From Dama dama (taxonomy: Eukaryota; Chordata; Mammalia; Artiodactyla; Cervidae), in contig NC_083714.1 of NCBI RefSeq assembly GCF_033118175.1, positions 9,982,001 to 10,046,000 on the forward strand: DNA of 64,000 nt, read 5' to 3'. The stretch's first letter is position 1; every line of letters starts with the position of its first letter. Positions 33,848-44,469 of the stretch are shown one piece after another. Both the position numbers and the translations under genes were made by a program. The notes beneath the pieces are model-generated. The model was given only the letters and a program-made list of their open reading frames with translations. It searched no databases and was not told where the DNA came from.

Positions 33848-33989
33848 TACATTTATATATGCATATATATATAACAATCATTTGCTGTACAGCAGAAATT
33901 AACACAAGATGGTAAATAAACTCTATAGCAATTAAAATTGATTTAAAAAATAAAATGAAAGGATTTTTTTGTTTAAATTGTTTGTTTGG

Positions 33990-34225
33990 AAGACAACAGA
34001 GAAGAGTTGTCATGGGCTTTGGAGTCTGACACAGCCCCGGACTGGAATCCCAGTGCCTCCACTTACAAGGTGTGTTAACCTCCATGAAACTCAGTTTTCC
34101 TATTTGCAAAGTGGGATAACATTGCCTGTCTCAGCATTGCTGAGAAGCTTAAATAAGATAACAAATGGAAATTCCCTGGCACCAAGAAGGCAGGCAGCCA
34201 AGGGCAGCTATTATTGTTTCAACTA
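33990..34225 (+). repeat. MIR SINE
   Basis: GGCTTTGGAGTCTGACACAG, TGGAATCCCAGTGCCTCCAC, AAACTCAGTTTTCCTATTTG, GCTTAAATAAGATAAC. Confidence 0.8.
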
Positions 34226-35324
34226 AGAGCATTACCTTCATAACTTTCAGTCTTTTAAGGTTTCTTTGTTACAGTTGGAAAATGTGGTCTCATTAGAGCC
34301 ATGAATTGGGAAATACTCCCACACACTGATGCCAGAGATCAGGGATACATTTATCTAACTGGAGCCAGTTCAGCAAATCCTCCTCCCAGCCTTGCCCAAA
34401 GAGACCTTCACTTTGTTCTAAGGGCCCAATCCAGGCACCAGCATACAGTCTTTCTCTTTCCACTATTTTTTGTCAGAGCTACAGGATCTATTCTTTGTCC
34501 TACTTGATCCCACCCCCACCAAGTCCAACTGTAGATCACCTACTTTGGCAGTGAAGCCTATTTAAACACAGAATAAGAGTCTGCAAGAGACCCGGGGTCA
34601 GTTGTCATGATATTGGGGAGCAGAGCAAGAGTCTGAAGGAAATCCAAGAGCTGTGCCAGCATCACCCCTGATTATGTGAGGTGAGGCTTCACTCTACTTC
34701 TACATCCTCCACCCTCCATCCCTTTGCTACTGTTCCACCCATGAGAAAGTCCACAGTCCTCAGATGGAAAGTGCTTAAGCTCCAAATTTGCATTGTTTAC
34801 TCCAAGGAACTCTATGTATTGAGGTAGTCAATGAGAAGACAGAAAGGAACAGGTAAAGTTCCTTGGCAGGTTGAACACAACCCAACAGCAATCACAAGGC
34901 ATCAGATTATTCACTTGCTTCCAGGCATCAGGAGTCAAGAACAAGCCTGGAAGGGGGCCTCCTAACCACAATCTACATAAGGGAAGTAAGATCTGCTCTT
35001 CAAGAACCAGAAGTCACGGAAAATGGTGCAGATTTCTCTGTCATGGGCTTCACGGCCCATTCACTCTGGACAGCCCTGCATGCTGTTTCCATGGAGTTGC
35101 TCCTTCTCTGTGGCCAGTGATTTCAAATCCAGCAAAGGAGAGGTCCCCTCAAGAGCTCACAGAAGGGCAACCTAGCAACGTGCCCTCAAGCCAGGAAATG
35201 AAAGAGCTATATCAGCGGCAGAGAGCTGTATTTAGGGGGTTAGATCAAATTATGTTTTGTTTCTCAGACTTCTTCCTCAAGTACAAGTTGAAAGAGAAAA
35301 TGTTAGGAAGAAAGATTGTAGGGG
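34226..35324. other. Unique sequence
   Basis: No confirmed gene. A plus-strand frame of 176 codons (34871-35401) is open but its end runs into transposon-like sequence and it shows no domain, so I do not call it. Confidence 0.4.
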
Positions 35325-35440
35325 AGTGGTTCTTAACCATTTCTGGGCCACAGACTTATTTGAACATCTATAAAGCTATGGACTCAGAAGAATATACATA
35401 GTTCAAATTCTACTCTTCACAAACAATTTCAGGAAGGACC
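35325..35440. repeat. Ancient DNA-transposon-like fragment
   Basis: GTGGTTCTTAACCATTTCTG, then AAAGCTATGGACTC, looks like an old hAT-type non-autonomous element. Family not assigned. Confidence 0.3.
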
Positions 35441-35550
35441 CTATGTAGGAACCTCTGCTCTCAAGTTACATTTCATGACAGCTACTGTATGGAGAGATAC
35501 ATTGGCCACATCTTCATTTACTTATTGCCATAAGCATAATGTAGTGTCTC

Positions 35551-35720
35551 TAGCAGTGGTTCACAAACCACTCTACACCTCAGAATTAACTACAGCACTG
35601 GTTAAAAATATAAATCACCCTCCCCAGCCCTAGTTCTTAGTAAATCTGAATCCTCCAAAGGCAGAGCTTAGGAATCTGTATTTCTAACAAGCTTTTCAAA
35701 ATGATTCTGAGGCAGCCAGC
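35551..35720 (+). mobile_element. MER5-type (hAT-Charlie) element
   Basis: GCAGTGGTTCACAAACCACT at the left, AATCTGTATTTCTAACAAGC and TGATTCTGAGGCAGCC at the right match the MER5A layout. Non-coding. Confidence 0.65.
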
Positions 35721-35739
35721 TTCATACCCATACTTTGGT

Positions 35740-35870
35740 TAATAGCATGGATCCTGGTGTCAGAGAGATATGATACAAGTTTTGGCTTCACCTTTTAATT
35801 TCAGGCAAGTCATTTTACCTCTCTGAGTCTTGTCTCCTTTCAGGTCATAAGCTGTAAAAATAATGTTTTA
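35740..35870 (+). repeat. MIR SINE
   Basis: AGCATGGATCCTGGTGTCAG, GGCAAGTCATTTTACCTCTC. Confidence 0.65.
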
Positions 35871-36089
35871 CTGAAAGCAAAAGCAAGCAGCTTGTTGTAG
35901 TGTAAACAGAGAAAGAAAAATGCCTCAGTTTTCTTCTTCTGTACAATGGGTACCATACAAGTTTCCTACCTCTTTCCCTATCCCTCTTTGCATTGCCTCT
36001 CCAAGCCCTCCCTCAGCACTACCAGCACACTAAGACTGCAGCTGAGCTGGTTTAAGACCACTCATGTAAAAAAAAATGCCCTCTAGGCA

Positions 36090-36230
36090 GCTCAGATGGG
36101 CAAAGAGTTGGTATTTGGAAAACAACAGAGTAAAACCGGATGCTGATATTTATTTGCTGTGTGATGTGGGGCAAGCTGCCTAACCTTGGGCCTGTTTCCT
36201 TATCTGTAAAATGGAGATAATAGTCTTTGC
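36090..36230 (+). repeat. MIR SINE
   Basis: GCTGTGTGATGTGGGGCAAG, TTCCTTATCTGTAAAATGGA. Confidence 0.75.
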
Positions 36231-36329
36231 TCACTAATTCTATATAGTTCCAAATGGGCCTTTTCATTTCCACTTTGGCTTTGGCTTTTCTCAACTAACT
36301 CTCAATCTGAGAGTAGAGAGGAGTAGGGG

Positions 36330-36520
36330 GAAGCCTTTGAAATCAGACTTGTAGACTTGAGTGTGAGCTCTTAGCTCTGCACTTCCTAAGCATAGTGACT
36401 GGGTGCTTAAGTCCCCTCTCTGTTAAATGGGCATACTGCTACCTCCTTCCTAAGGCTGTTGAGAAGAATAAATAAGTTGTCCGTGCAAGCCCATTTGCAA
36501 GTAGAAAGCGCTCGGTAAAT
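36330..36520 (+). repeat. MIR SINE
   Basis: TTGAAATCAGACTTGTAGAC, CTCTGTTAAATGGGCATACT, GCTCGGTAAATGC at the end. Confidence 0.65.
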
Positions 36521-36689
36521 GCTTTTTCCCCCTTCCCTCTGTACAAAGGTGAGGAACTTTTACTGTTCGCTTGATGTCTGTCCCACCTCGTGTTGAAGGC
36601 ATCCGGTCTCAAAGCGTGGAGGACAGCAGAGGTGGAAGAGGTGAAAGAGAAAGAAAGTGAAGGGCAAGCAGCAAACTCACGGTAAAATG

Positions 36690-37290
36690 CCAATCGGCAG
36701 GGTCCAAGAGTCCGAGCTGCACTTGACACCGCACTGGCTCCCGCGCCTGTGTGCTGCAGACCCCGCCAGCCAGCTACTCCTTTTTGCTAGCAATGGCCCT
36801 GAGCAGGAGGCTGCGCGGGGAGGCCGCCCCCTCGCCCCGCTGATTGGCCTGGCTGCCCGACTCATCATGCTCTTTTGTCTCAACCCGCAGAGGTTAAAAG
36901 AAGCGGCGGCTGCTGGGAGTGCCCAGCGAGTGGGCGGGGGCGGCCGCTTCTGCCTTGGGAACCGAGCTGCCTCGACTCAGCTACCCAAAGCTGGGCGAAG
37001 AGGCTCCGTCCGGCGGCTCCGAGTTGCTTAGCGGTAGAGGAGGCGTCATCCTTTTCCCCTGCAGGGCCACGGAGACCGGAAGGCGGCATCCACACTTGTC
37101 CACGCCGGAGCATTCGCTGTCCACCGACCGAGCACAGGTAAAGAAAAAGGGCGCGATTGCCTGGTCCGGAGAGAGGAGGGACGAGCTCCATCAGGATTGG
37201 GGGCCTCTCTGTTTATCGAATCGCCAGAACTGAAAGGCCGCCGAAGAAGCACTCCAGCGGCCTGGCTGTGCAGAGGCAGGAGGTGGGTTC
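36690..37290 (+). promoter_or_regulatory. CpG island with plus-strand promoter features
   Basis: About 600 bases dense in CpG and GC amid AT-rich repeats. It contains an inverted CCAAT box (ATTGG, 36843-36847), a GC box (GGGCGG, 36932-36937, in a longer GGGCGGGGGCGG) and GGCGG repeats nearby. A strong 5' splice site, CAG|GTAAAG with GT at 37138-37139, suggests a plus-strand first exon ending at 37137. In humans the plus-strand gene ZCCHC18 lies inside the SLC25A53 locus at a similar distance from the SLC25A53 coding exon, so this may be its promoter; no ZCCHC18 coding exon is in the window. The transcript and its strand are inference. Confidence 0.7.
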
Positions 37291-37500
37291 CACTGCGGCT
37301 GCTGCTGCGTCGCTTCAGTCGTGTCCGACTCTGTGCGACCCCATAGACGGCAGCCTACTACGCTCCCCCGTCTCTGGGATTCTCCAGGCAAGAACACTGG
37401 GGTGGGTTGCCATTTCCTTTTCCAATGCATGAAAGTGAAGTCGCTCAGTGGTGTCCGACTCTTAGCGACCCCATGGACTGCAGCCCACCAGGCTCCTCCG
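37290..37500 (-). mobile_element. Bov-A2 type SINE (dimer), 5' truncated
   Basis: CTGCTGCTGCGTCGCTTCAG tail, then two Bov-A units in reverse complement (GTGTCCGACTCTGTGCGACC and GTGTCCGACTCTTAGCGACC). It stops abruptly after CTCCTCCG and is followed directly by a 48-bp sequence that recurs at 38207. Confidence 0.88.
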
Positions 37501-37548
37501 TCAGAGGTAAGAAAAGAGCAATTGGATGGATTTTCAAGCTCTTGCTAG
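37501..37548 (+). repeat. 48-bp dispersed duplicate, copy A
   Basis: TCAGAGGTAAGAAAAGAGCA to CAAGCTCTTGCTAG. Copy B is at 38207-38254. Three or so mismatches. Copy A contains a perfect donor-like AG|GTAAG. Confidence 0.92.
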
Positions 37549-38206
37549 GCTGCACCGCTTCAGGGCCCACTCCAGCGAAACAGGCGCCCTGTGGTCCCTA
37601 GGTCGGGTATGCAGATTGACACACAGGGTGTGTTCGCGTAAAAACCAAGAATTCTCCTGACAGGCCTAGGCTCACTAGAGCTCTCCTACAGAGCAAAGGG
37701 GACGGAAGAGATGTGTGGAGGTGGCTCTGCCTTTCCCTGTGAGTGTGGGGCTACTCCCTATGTCTCCAAGCTCAGAGATGACTGCCCCTAAGAAATGAAC
37801 TCCAAGAAGCGATTTTCCGGGCGGCTGGGACAGGGAGTTCGCAGGATGCGTGGAAAGCGAGCCTCCTTCTGGGAAGAAGAGGCAGCCACCCAGCCTGTGT
37901 TTGCAAGCCTCTATTTGGAAGGAACAGGTTCACTTATATAATGCAAGACCTCCAGATCTGCTCAGAGGACCGAAGTTCCAGAGGCAGGGCTGTGTATCTC
38001 CCCTTCCCTTTGCGATCCTTGCAAAGACATTCCTAGCTGATAGCCGTACTGCCCATGAAGAAGCAAGCAGCGGGAGTGTGTTTGACATGACTGAGTGTCT
38101 TCCTGGGCTCAACTCCTCAAGGGGTCTGTCCTCTCAAAGTAGGCCCCATGTCCCCTTGGGGAGGGGGTTGGGCCCTCTTCCCTCCACACTGCCAAAGCTA
38201 GCTCTG
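37549..38206. other. Unique sequence downstream of the CpG island
   Basis: Moderately GC-rich. A plus frame (37850-38254) is open but domain-free. Likely intronic. Confidence 0.4.
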
Positions 38207-38254
38207 TCAGAGGTACAAAAAGAGCAATTGGATGGATTTTCAAGTTCTTGCTAG
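38207..38254 (+). repeat. 48-bp dispersed duplicate, copy B
   Basis: TCAGAGGTACAAAAAGAGCA to CAAGTTCTTGCTAG. Probably the original, because copy A abuts a truncated SINE end. Confidence 0.92.
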
Positions 38255-38587
38255 AAAATCATGTCCTTTAGCATGCTAATATGTTGCAATGAATGTATAA
38301 TGAGGCTCGGGGTCAACTGGAAGTCTTCTATCATCTTGGGCCTAGTAGGTTCTAACTAATAAAGGAAGGCGGGGGGCGGGGCACAACCATTAAAAAATGA
38401 CACTGCCATTAAGAGCAGGATATCACAAAATCCAGTGAGAACCTACCTAGAAACTGTTCATGGACAAGATGCCCATATTCCCCCATAACATTTTCTCTAT
38501 TACAATCATACCCAGTCACAGTTCCTGATCATTTGATGTTCTTAAAAGATACTATTATTATTCACCAAGGATAGAACATCTTCCCTT
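38255..38587. other. Unique sequence, nothing recognised
   Basis: Short G-run (GGCGGGGGGCGGGG) at about 38369. No gene. Confidence 0.4.
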
Positions 38588-38877
38588 TTGTTGTTGGTCA
38601 GTCGCTAAGTCATGTCTGACTCTTTGCAACTCCATGGACTGCAGCACACCAGGCATCCCCGTCCTTCACCATCTCCTGGAGTTTGCTCAAACTTGTGTCC
38701 ATTGAGTCCGTGATGCCATCCAGTCCACTCATCCTCTGTCACCCTCTTCTCCTCCTGCCCTCAATCTTTCCCAGCATCAGGGTCTTTTCCAATGAGTTGG
38801 CTCTTCACATCATGTGGTCAAAGTATTGGAGTTTCAACATCAGCATCACTCCTTCCAATGAATATTCAGGGTTGAAA
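38588..38877 (-). mobile_element. BovB LINE 3' fragment
   Basis: Reverse-complemented BovB 3' end (CATGTCTGACTCTTTGCAAC to AATGAATATTCAGGGTTGA). Confidence 0.85.
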
Positions 38878-39392
38878 TGAACTATAATTCTGAAGGAACA
38901 TAGATCACATTTATTTAAATTTTTAGCTGTAGCCACTGAACTTGATTTTATTTTTTGCCTTTTTAGATTAAAAACCATATGGAGCTAATTATCATTCCTA
39001 CATTAATTTCAGTGGATCAAAGAGTTAGACAAATATGTTTTAAGTGTATATTGAATATTATTTTTATTTTCCTCAGTACTCTGTTTATCATAATATCTTC
39101 CATATATACTGTTTCATGATGGATTATAAATATAAATAATTTACATGTGGTTTAAAATGCCTCACAGATGCACAAAGTGAAATCCTTTGCATTCCACTCC
39201 CCAAAGGCAACCACTGCTACTGTTTGATTGGTACTTGGCATACAATTTTATATGTATATTGAAATATACATACATAAATAGATACAATGGTCTACTCATC
39301 AACTGTTTTATTTATTTGTTAGATATGAAATTGGAATGACAGAATAATGCTGGTCTGCTACTTATGTTCTTCACTTAACAAGATGCATGCTT
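38878..39392. other. AT-rich, probably old L1
   Basis: Phrases such as CACTCCCCAAAGGCAACCAC look like old L1 3' UTR; no gene. Confidence 0.35.
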
Positions 39393-39588
39393 TTATTTTT
39401 TTTTTCATTTATTTTTATTAGTTGGAGGTGAATTACTTTACAATATTGTTGTGGGTTTTGTCATACATTGACATGAATCAGCCATGGATTTACATGTATT
39501 CCCCATCCTGATCCCCCCTCCCACCTCCCTCTCTACCCCATCCCTCTGGGTCTTCTCAGTGCACCAGGCCCGAGCACTTGTCTCATGC
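39393..39588 (-). mobile_element. Bovine-type L1 3' fragment
   Basis: T-rich tail, TTAGTTGGAGGTGAATTACT, CATACATTGACATGAATCAG. AGATGCATGCTTTTA flanks both sides (target-site duplication). Confidence 0.92.
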
Positions 39589-39599
39589 AGATGCATGCT

Positions 39600-41220
39600 T
39601 TTAAATTGTTTTCATTAAGGTATAATTTAGAGAAAATAAAATTCACTTCTTTTAGTGTCCAGTTTGGTAAGCCTTGAAAATTACATACAATTGTATAACC
39701 ACAACACAGTCAGGATATACAAGAGTTCCATTATGCCAAAAATATCTCCTGTGTCTTTTTGTAGTCAATCTGAAAATGACCTACGTGTTTTCTGACTCCC
39801 CAGTTTTGATAGCTGTAGGTTTTTGCTTTTATTTTCACTTTAATACTGTTCTATGTATTTTTAATTGAAGTATAGTTGATTTCTGTTCTATGTATTTTTC
39901 ATTTCCCTTGAGACTTACTTTCTCTTTGACCCATGAATTAAATATGTGTTGTTCAGTTTCCCAGTTCTTGGAGATTTTCATGTTACCTTTCTATTCTTGA
40001 TTTCTAGAATTTTATTCCATTATTGTCCGATAACACGATCTGTTTGGTTTCAGTTTTTTTTAATTATTAAGATTTGGTTCTTGACTCAGGACATAGTCTA
40101 TCTTGCTGAATGTTCCATGTGCATTTGAAAAGAATGTGCATTCTGCTGTTTTAGAGTGGACCACTCTATAAATGTCAATTAAATCTAGTTGGTTGATGGT
40201 GGTGTTCAGTTCATCTATGACTGCTGATTTTTTGCCTACTGATTCTATTAGTGAGAGAGGAATATTGAAGATCCCAATTATAATTGTGGATTTGTCTATT
40301 TCCCTTTCAGTTCCTTCAGTTTTGCTTCATGTATTTTAAGACTGTTATTAGGTATAATACATATTTATAATTATTGTATCTTCCTGGTGAATTGACTGCC
40401 CCTCTTTACCCCTGGTAACTATCTTTGTTTTCAAGTTGACAATTGTCTGATAATATAATCAATAGATTCTCCTGCTTTCTTCTGATCAGTGTTTACATGG
40501 TGTGTTTTTATTCATCGTTTTACACTACCTATGTCACTATATTTGAAGTGAGTTCTTGTAGCCAACATATAGTTGGAGCATTATTTGTGTTTCTCTTTAT
40601 TGTTTTTTAAATCCATTCTGACAATCTAGTTCATTTAATTATGTATTTAAGTCATTTACAATTAATTATTGGTGGTATGTCTTGATTTAGATCTACCACT
40701 ATTTTTCATGTTTTGTTGGTCCTCTCTGTTTTTCTTTACCCTGTTTCCCCTTTCTTGCTTTCCTCTGGCTTATCTGAATGCCTTGGAGTACTTCATTTTA
40801 ATGTTTTTTACTCTGATTTTAAATATCTGTCTTTGTATAACATTTTTTGTGGTTGCTCTGTAGATTATAAACTACCTACTTAACTTTTCACAGTCTATTC
40901 AGAATCAGTATATTACCACTTGATATGTAGAAACCTCACCTTAATAGGTTCCTGTTACCACCTCCTTTGTGGTATATTTGCTTTATGTATTATATATACA
41001 TTGAAACGTACATAGATTTCTACTATAGCTACTTTATTGAAAACTCCATCAGTCAGTGTTATATTTTGCTGTGGTTTTTCCACTACTTACCATGTTTTTA
41101 GAAACCCACTCAGTGGCGTCTTCATATTCACTTCCTCCCTAGATCTCTGTGAATCCCAAATTCAGGGAGGAGGCTGTGGGAATAAAAAATTACCATTCAT
41201 AGTGTTTTCAAATATGTAAT
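39600..41220 (-). mobile_element. Old L1 (L1M-type) fragments
   Basis: 39600-39850 is old L1 3' UTR in reverse complement. 39880-41220 has reverse-complemented ORF2 phrases (TTGACTCAGGACATAGTCTA, CTCTATAAATGTCAATTAAA). No open frame of note. Confidence 0.6.
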
Positions 41221-41485
41221 TATAGTATAATTTAAAAGTAATATATAGGTAATTATTCATACAAATGGCCAGTTGCATATGAAAAGTTGCTTAATATCAC
41301 TAATTATTAAAGAAATGCAGATCGAAACTACAATGAGGTATTACACAGTGTTCAGAATGGCCATCATTAAAAATACCACAAATAACAAATGCTGAAGAGG
41401 GTGTGGAGAAAAGGGAACCTTCCTACACTGTGGGTGGGAATGTAAATTGGTGCAGCCAAGAGGGAAAGTAATATGGAAGTTCCTT

Positions 41486-42852
41486 GTAGTTGTTGTTCAG
41501 TCACTAAGTCATGTTTGACTCTTTGCGACCCCATGAACTGCAGCATGCCAGGCTTCCCTGTCCTTCTCTGTCTCCCAGAGTTTGCTCAAACTCATGTCCA
41601 TTGAGTCTGTGATGCCATCCAACCATCTCCTCTGTCGCCCCCTTCTCCTCCTGCCCTCAATGTTTCCCAGCATCAGGGTCTTTTCCAATGACTTGGCTCT
41701 TTTCATCAGGTGGCCAAAGTATTGGAGTTTCAGCTTCAGCATCAGTCCTTCTAATGAATATTCAGGGTTGATTTCCTTTAGGATTGACTGGTTTGATTTC
41801 ACTGCTGTCCAAGGGACTCCCAAGAGTTCTCCAGCACCACAATTCAAAAGCATCAATTCTTCAGTGCTCAGCCCTCTTTATGGTCCAACTTTTACATCTG
41901 TACATGACTAGTGAAAAAAACCATAGCTTTGAATATATAGACCTTTGTCAACAAAGTGATATCTCTGCTAGTTAATATGCTGTCTAGGTTGGTCATAGCT
42001 TTTCTAACAAGGAGCAAATGTCTTTCAATTTCATGGCTGCCGTCACTGTTCACAGTGATTTGGGAGCCCAAGAAAATAAAGTCTGTCACTGTTTCCATTG
42101 TTTCCCCATCTATTTGCCATGAAGTAATGGGACTGGATGCCATGATCTTCATTTTTTGAATGTTGAGTTTTAAGCCAGCCTTTTCACTCTCTTCTTTCAC
42201 CTTCATCAGGAGGCTCTCTTGTTCCTTATCACTTTCTGCCATTAGAGTGGTATCATCTGCATATCCGAGGTTGTTGATAGTTCTCACAGCAATCTTCATT
42301 CCTGCTTGAGCTTAATCCAGCCTGGCATTTCACATGATGTATTCTGCATAGAAGTTAAATAAGCAGGGTGACAACATACAGCCTTTTTGTACTCCTTTCC
42401 CAATCTGGAACTAGTCCATTGTTCCATGTCTGGTTCTATTGCTTCTTGCCCTGCGTACAGGTTTCTCAGGAGATGGGTAAGGTGGTCTGGTACTCCCATA
42501 TCTAAGAATTTTCCACATTTTGTTGTGATCCACACTGTCAAAGGCTTTAGTCAATGAAGCAGATTGTTTTAAATTCCCTTGCTATTTCTATGATCCAACA
42601 GATATTGCCAATTTGATCTCTGGTTCCTCTGCCTTTCCTAAATCCAGCCTGCACATCTGGATGTTCTTGGTTCACATACTACTGAAGCCTAGCTTGAAAG
42701 ATTTGGAGCATTACCTTGCTAGCATGTGAAATAAGTGCAACTGTGTGGTTGTTTGAACATTATTTGGCAGTGTCTTTCTTTGGGATTGGAATGAAAACTG
42801 ACCTTTTCCAGTCCTGTGGTCACTGCTGAGTTTTCCAAATTTGCTAACATAC
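41486..42852 (-). mobile_element. BovB LINE, 1367 bp, 3' portion
   Basis: TGGAAGTTCCTT at 41474-41485 and 42853-42864 is the 12-bp target-site duplication. The copy begins with a GTT-rich 3' tail and reaches up into the RT domain; 5' truncated. Confidence 0.95.
41892..42541 (-). pseudogene. BovB reverse transcriptase, broken
   Basis: The minus frame 41892-42299 reads NNLGYADDTTLMAESDKEQE (intact YADD catalytic box), then LKLNIQKMKIMAS and a DGSHEIERHLLLVRK block. The upstream part is in another frame (42296-42541, LTHLLRNLYAGQEAIEPDME). A frame break and a changed RQGC region make it non-functional. Confidence 0.8.
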
Positions 42853-43013
42853 TGGAAGTTCCTTAGAAAACTAAAAATAGAGTTGCCATGTGATTCAGCA
42901 ATTCCACTTCTGGGCATATATCTTGAAAAAAACTCTAATTTGAAAAGATTCATGCATCCCAATATTCATAGCAGCACATTTTACAGTAGCCAAGACATGG
43001 TACCAACCTAAAT

Positions 43014-43016
<3 letters not shown>

Positions 43017-43057
<41 letters not shown>
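43017..43057 (+). repeat. (AT)n microsatellite
   Basis: About 20 uninterrupted AT units within L1 sequence. Confidence 0.97.
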
Positions 43058-43062
<5 letters not shown>

Positions 43063-43520
43063 GAATGCTGTTTGGCCATAAAAAAAGGATAAAATAATGC
43101 CATTTGCAGCAACATGGATGGACCAAGTGATTATGATACTGAGTAAAGTAAGTCAGAAAGAGAAAGGCAAATGTCATAGGATATCACCTATATGTGGAAT
43201 CTAAAATATATAAGTGACCTTATTTACAGAACAGAAACACACTCATAGACACAGAAGATGAACTTACAGTTACCAAAGGAGAAAAGGGGAGCAGGGAGGG
43301 ATAAATTATGAGTTTGGGATTAGCACATACACACTAACATCTATAAAATAGATAAACAACACAGTCCTACTGTATAACACAGGGAACTATATTCAGTATC
43401 CTGTAATAAACCATAATGAAAAAGACTATTAAAAAGGATATGTGTACATATATGTATAACTGAATCACTTTATTCTATACTAGAAACTAACATATTTTAA
43501 ATCAATTATACTTCAATGGA

Positions 43521-44250
43521 AAAGTAATATAGATCATTATTAACCAATGGAGCAATACCTTGGACAGCACTGAATGCCAGTGTCAAGAGAAAAAATGGCA
43601 TTTAGAACCCTGGTAGCTTCAGAATATAGTGGGGAAAGTTTTAGGGTTATTTCAAGTTCAAGTACTGTGCAGGCATTCAAAGCAGTTTCCCTGGTTTACT
43701 TCACCTCTCCTAACTTCTTACCCTTATCTGAAGTATAGGATTAAACAGGTAACTAAATAAGTGTTAAGTTGAAAGGAAATGCAATTTAGAGTACCACTTG
43801 TCTACATTAATTTTGTAAATATTAATTTCCTTTAACCTCCATATCATCTTTCATAGGGGAAACATCTGTTGCTAATTCACATAATCCCAATACTCTATTC
43901 TCTTGACCCCAGGGGCAGGATTCCATCGCTTTCATCATCATCAATCATCATTACCATCATCAACACCAACAGCAACAAGAGTGTTGTTGAATGAGTATCT
44001 ATGGGGAATTTTAAATGACCTGTCCTTAACTCCCGATGGCCTATCACCTACATAAGAGGTCACTGTGTATATGCAGTGTTTGTCAATCTTCTTTCATTGT
44101 CAGGAGCCTTTTCAGACTTTTTTTTTTTTTTTTTTTTTGCCTAACCACCTCTAATCCCACTCACCAGAAGAATGTGAAATTTTTAATATTCCAGATGTAG
44201 TTGATCTGTTTGTGTACTGTGGCTATGGTCTTTTGGAGGTTCACAGACCA
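43521..44250. other. Mostly unique; poly-T and CAT-rich tract
   Basis: ATCATCATCAATCATCATTA at about 43937; a run of about 22 T at 44118-44139. No gene. Confidence 0.5.
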
Positions 44251-44254
44251 TTGT

Positions 44255-44390
44255 GGGTTGTTTTGTTTTTTGGTCTGCACCACACAGTTTGTGGGATTTT
44301 AGTTCCCTGACCAGGTATGGAACCCAGGCCCTCAGGAGCAAGGGTGCAGAGTCCTAACCACTGGACTGCCAAGGAATCCACCCCCCCCCC
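44255..44390 (-). mobile_element. Short tRNA-Glu SINE (CHR-type)
   Basis: TTGTGGGATTTTAGTTCCCT and CTAACCACTGGACTGCCAAG in reverse complement, then a C-run. Confidence 0.75.
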
Positions 44391-44469
44391 GCCAGATCAT
44401 TGTAATATCTATCAAACCTGACCCTCAAGAACCCATCTTCAATCCCTTGGGCATGGTGTCACCTGTTGA

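Larger units (their letters stand above)
41260..43520 (+). mobile_element. Cetartiodactyl L1, 3' portion, split by BovB
   Basis: ORF2 C-terminal region at 41260-41485 (GAAATGCAGATCGAAACTAC, GGGTGTGGAGAAAAGGGAAC), resuming at 42853 (CAATTCCACTTCTGGGCATA) and running through the 3' UTR to about 43520. Contains an (AT)n tract. Frames broken. Confidence 0.85.

Noticed and set aside
34871..35401. 176-codon plus-strand frame in unique sequence
   Set aside because: No recognisable domain, no promoter or splice context, and its 3' end enters an ancient transposon-like fragment. Its length is within reach of chance in a 64-kb window.
36657..37233. Several overlapping frames of 68-124 codons in the CpG island
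   Set aside because: Expected from high GC content. No domain, no conserved start, and frames overlap on both strands.
43017..43057. (AT)n tract as a possible functional element
   Set aside because: An ordinary dinucleotide microsatellite within L1.
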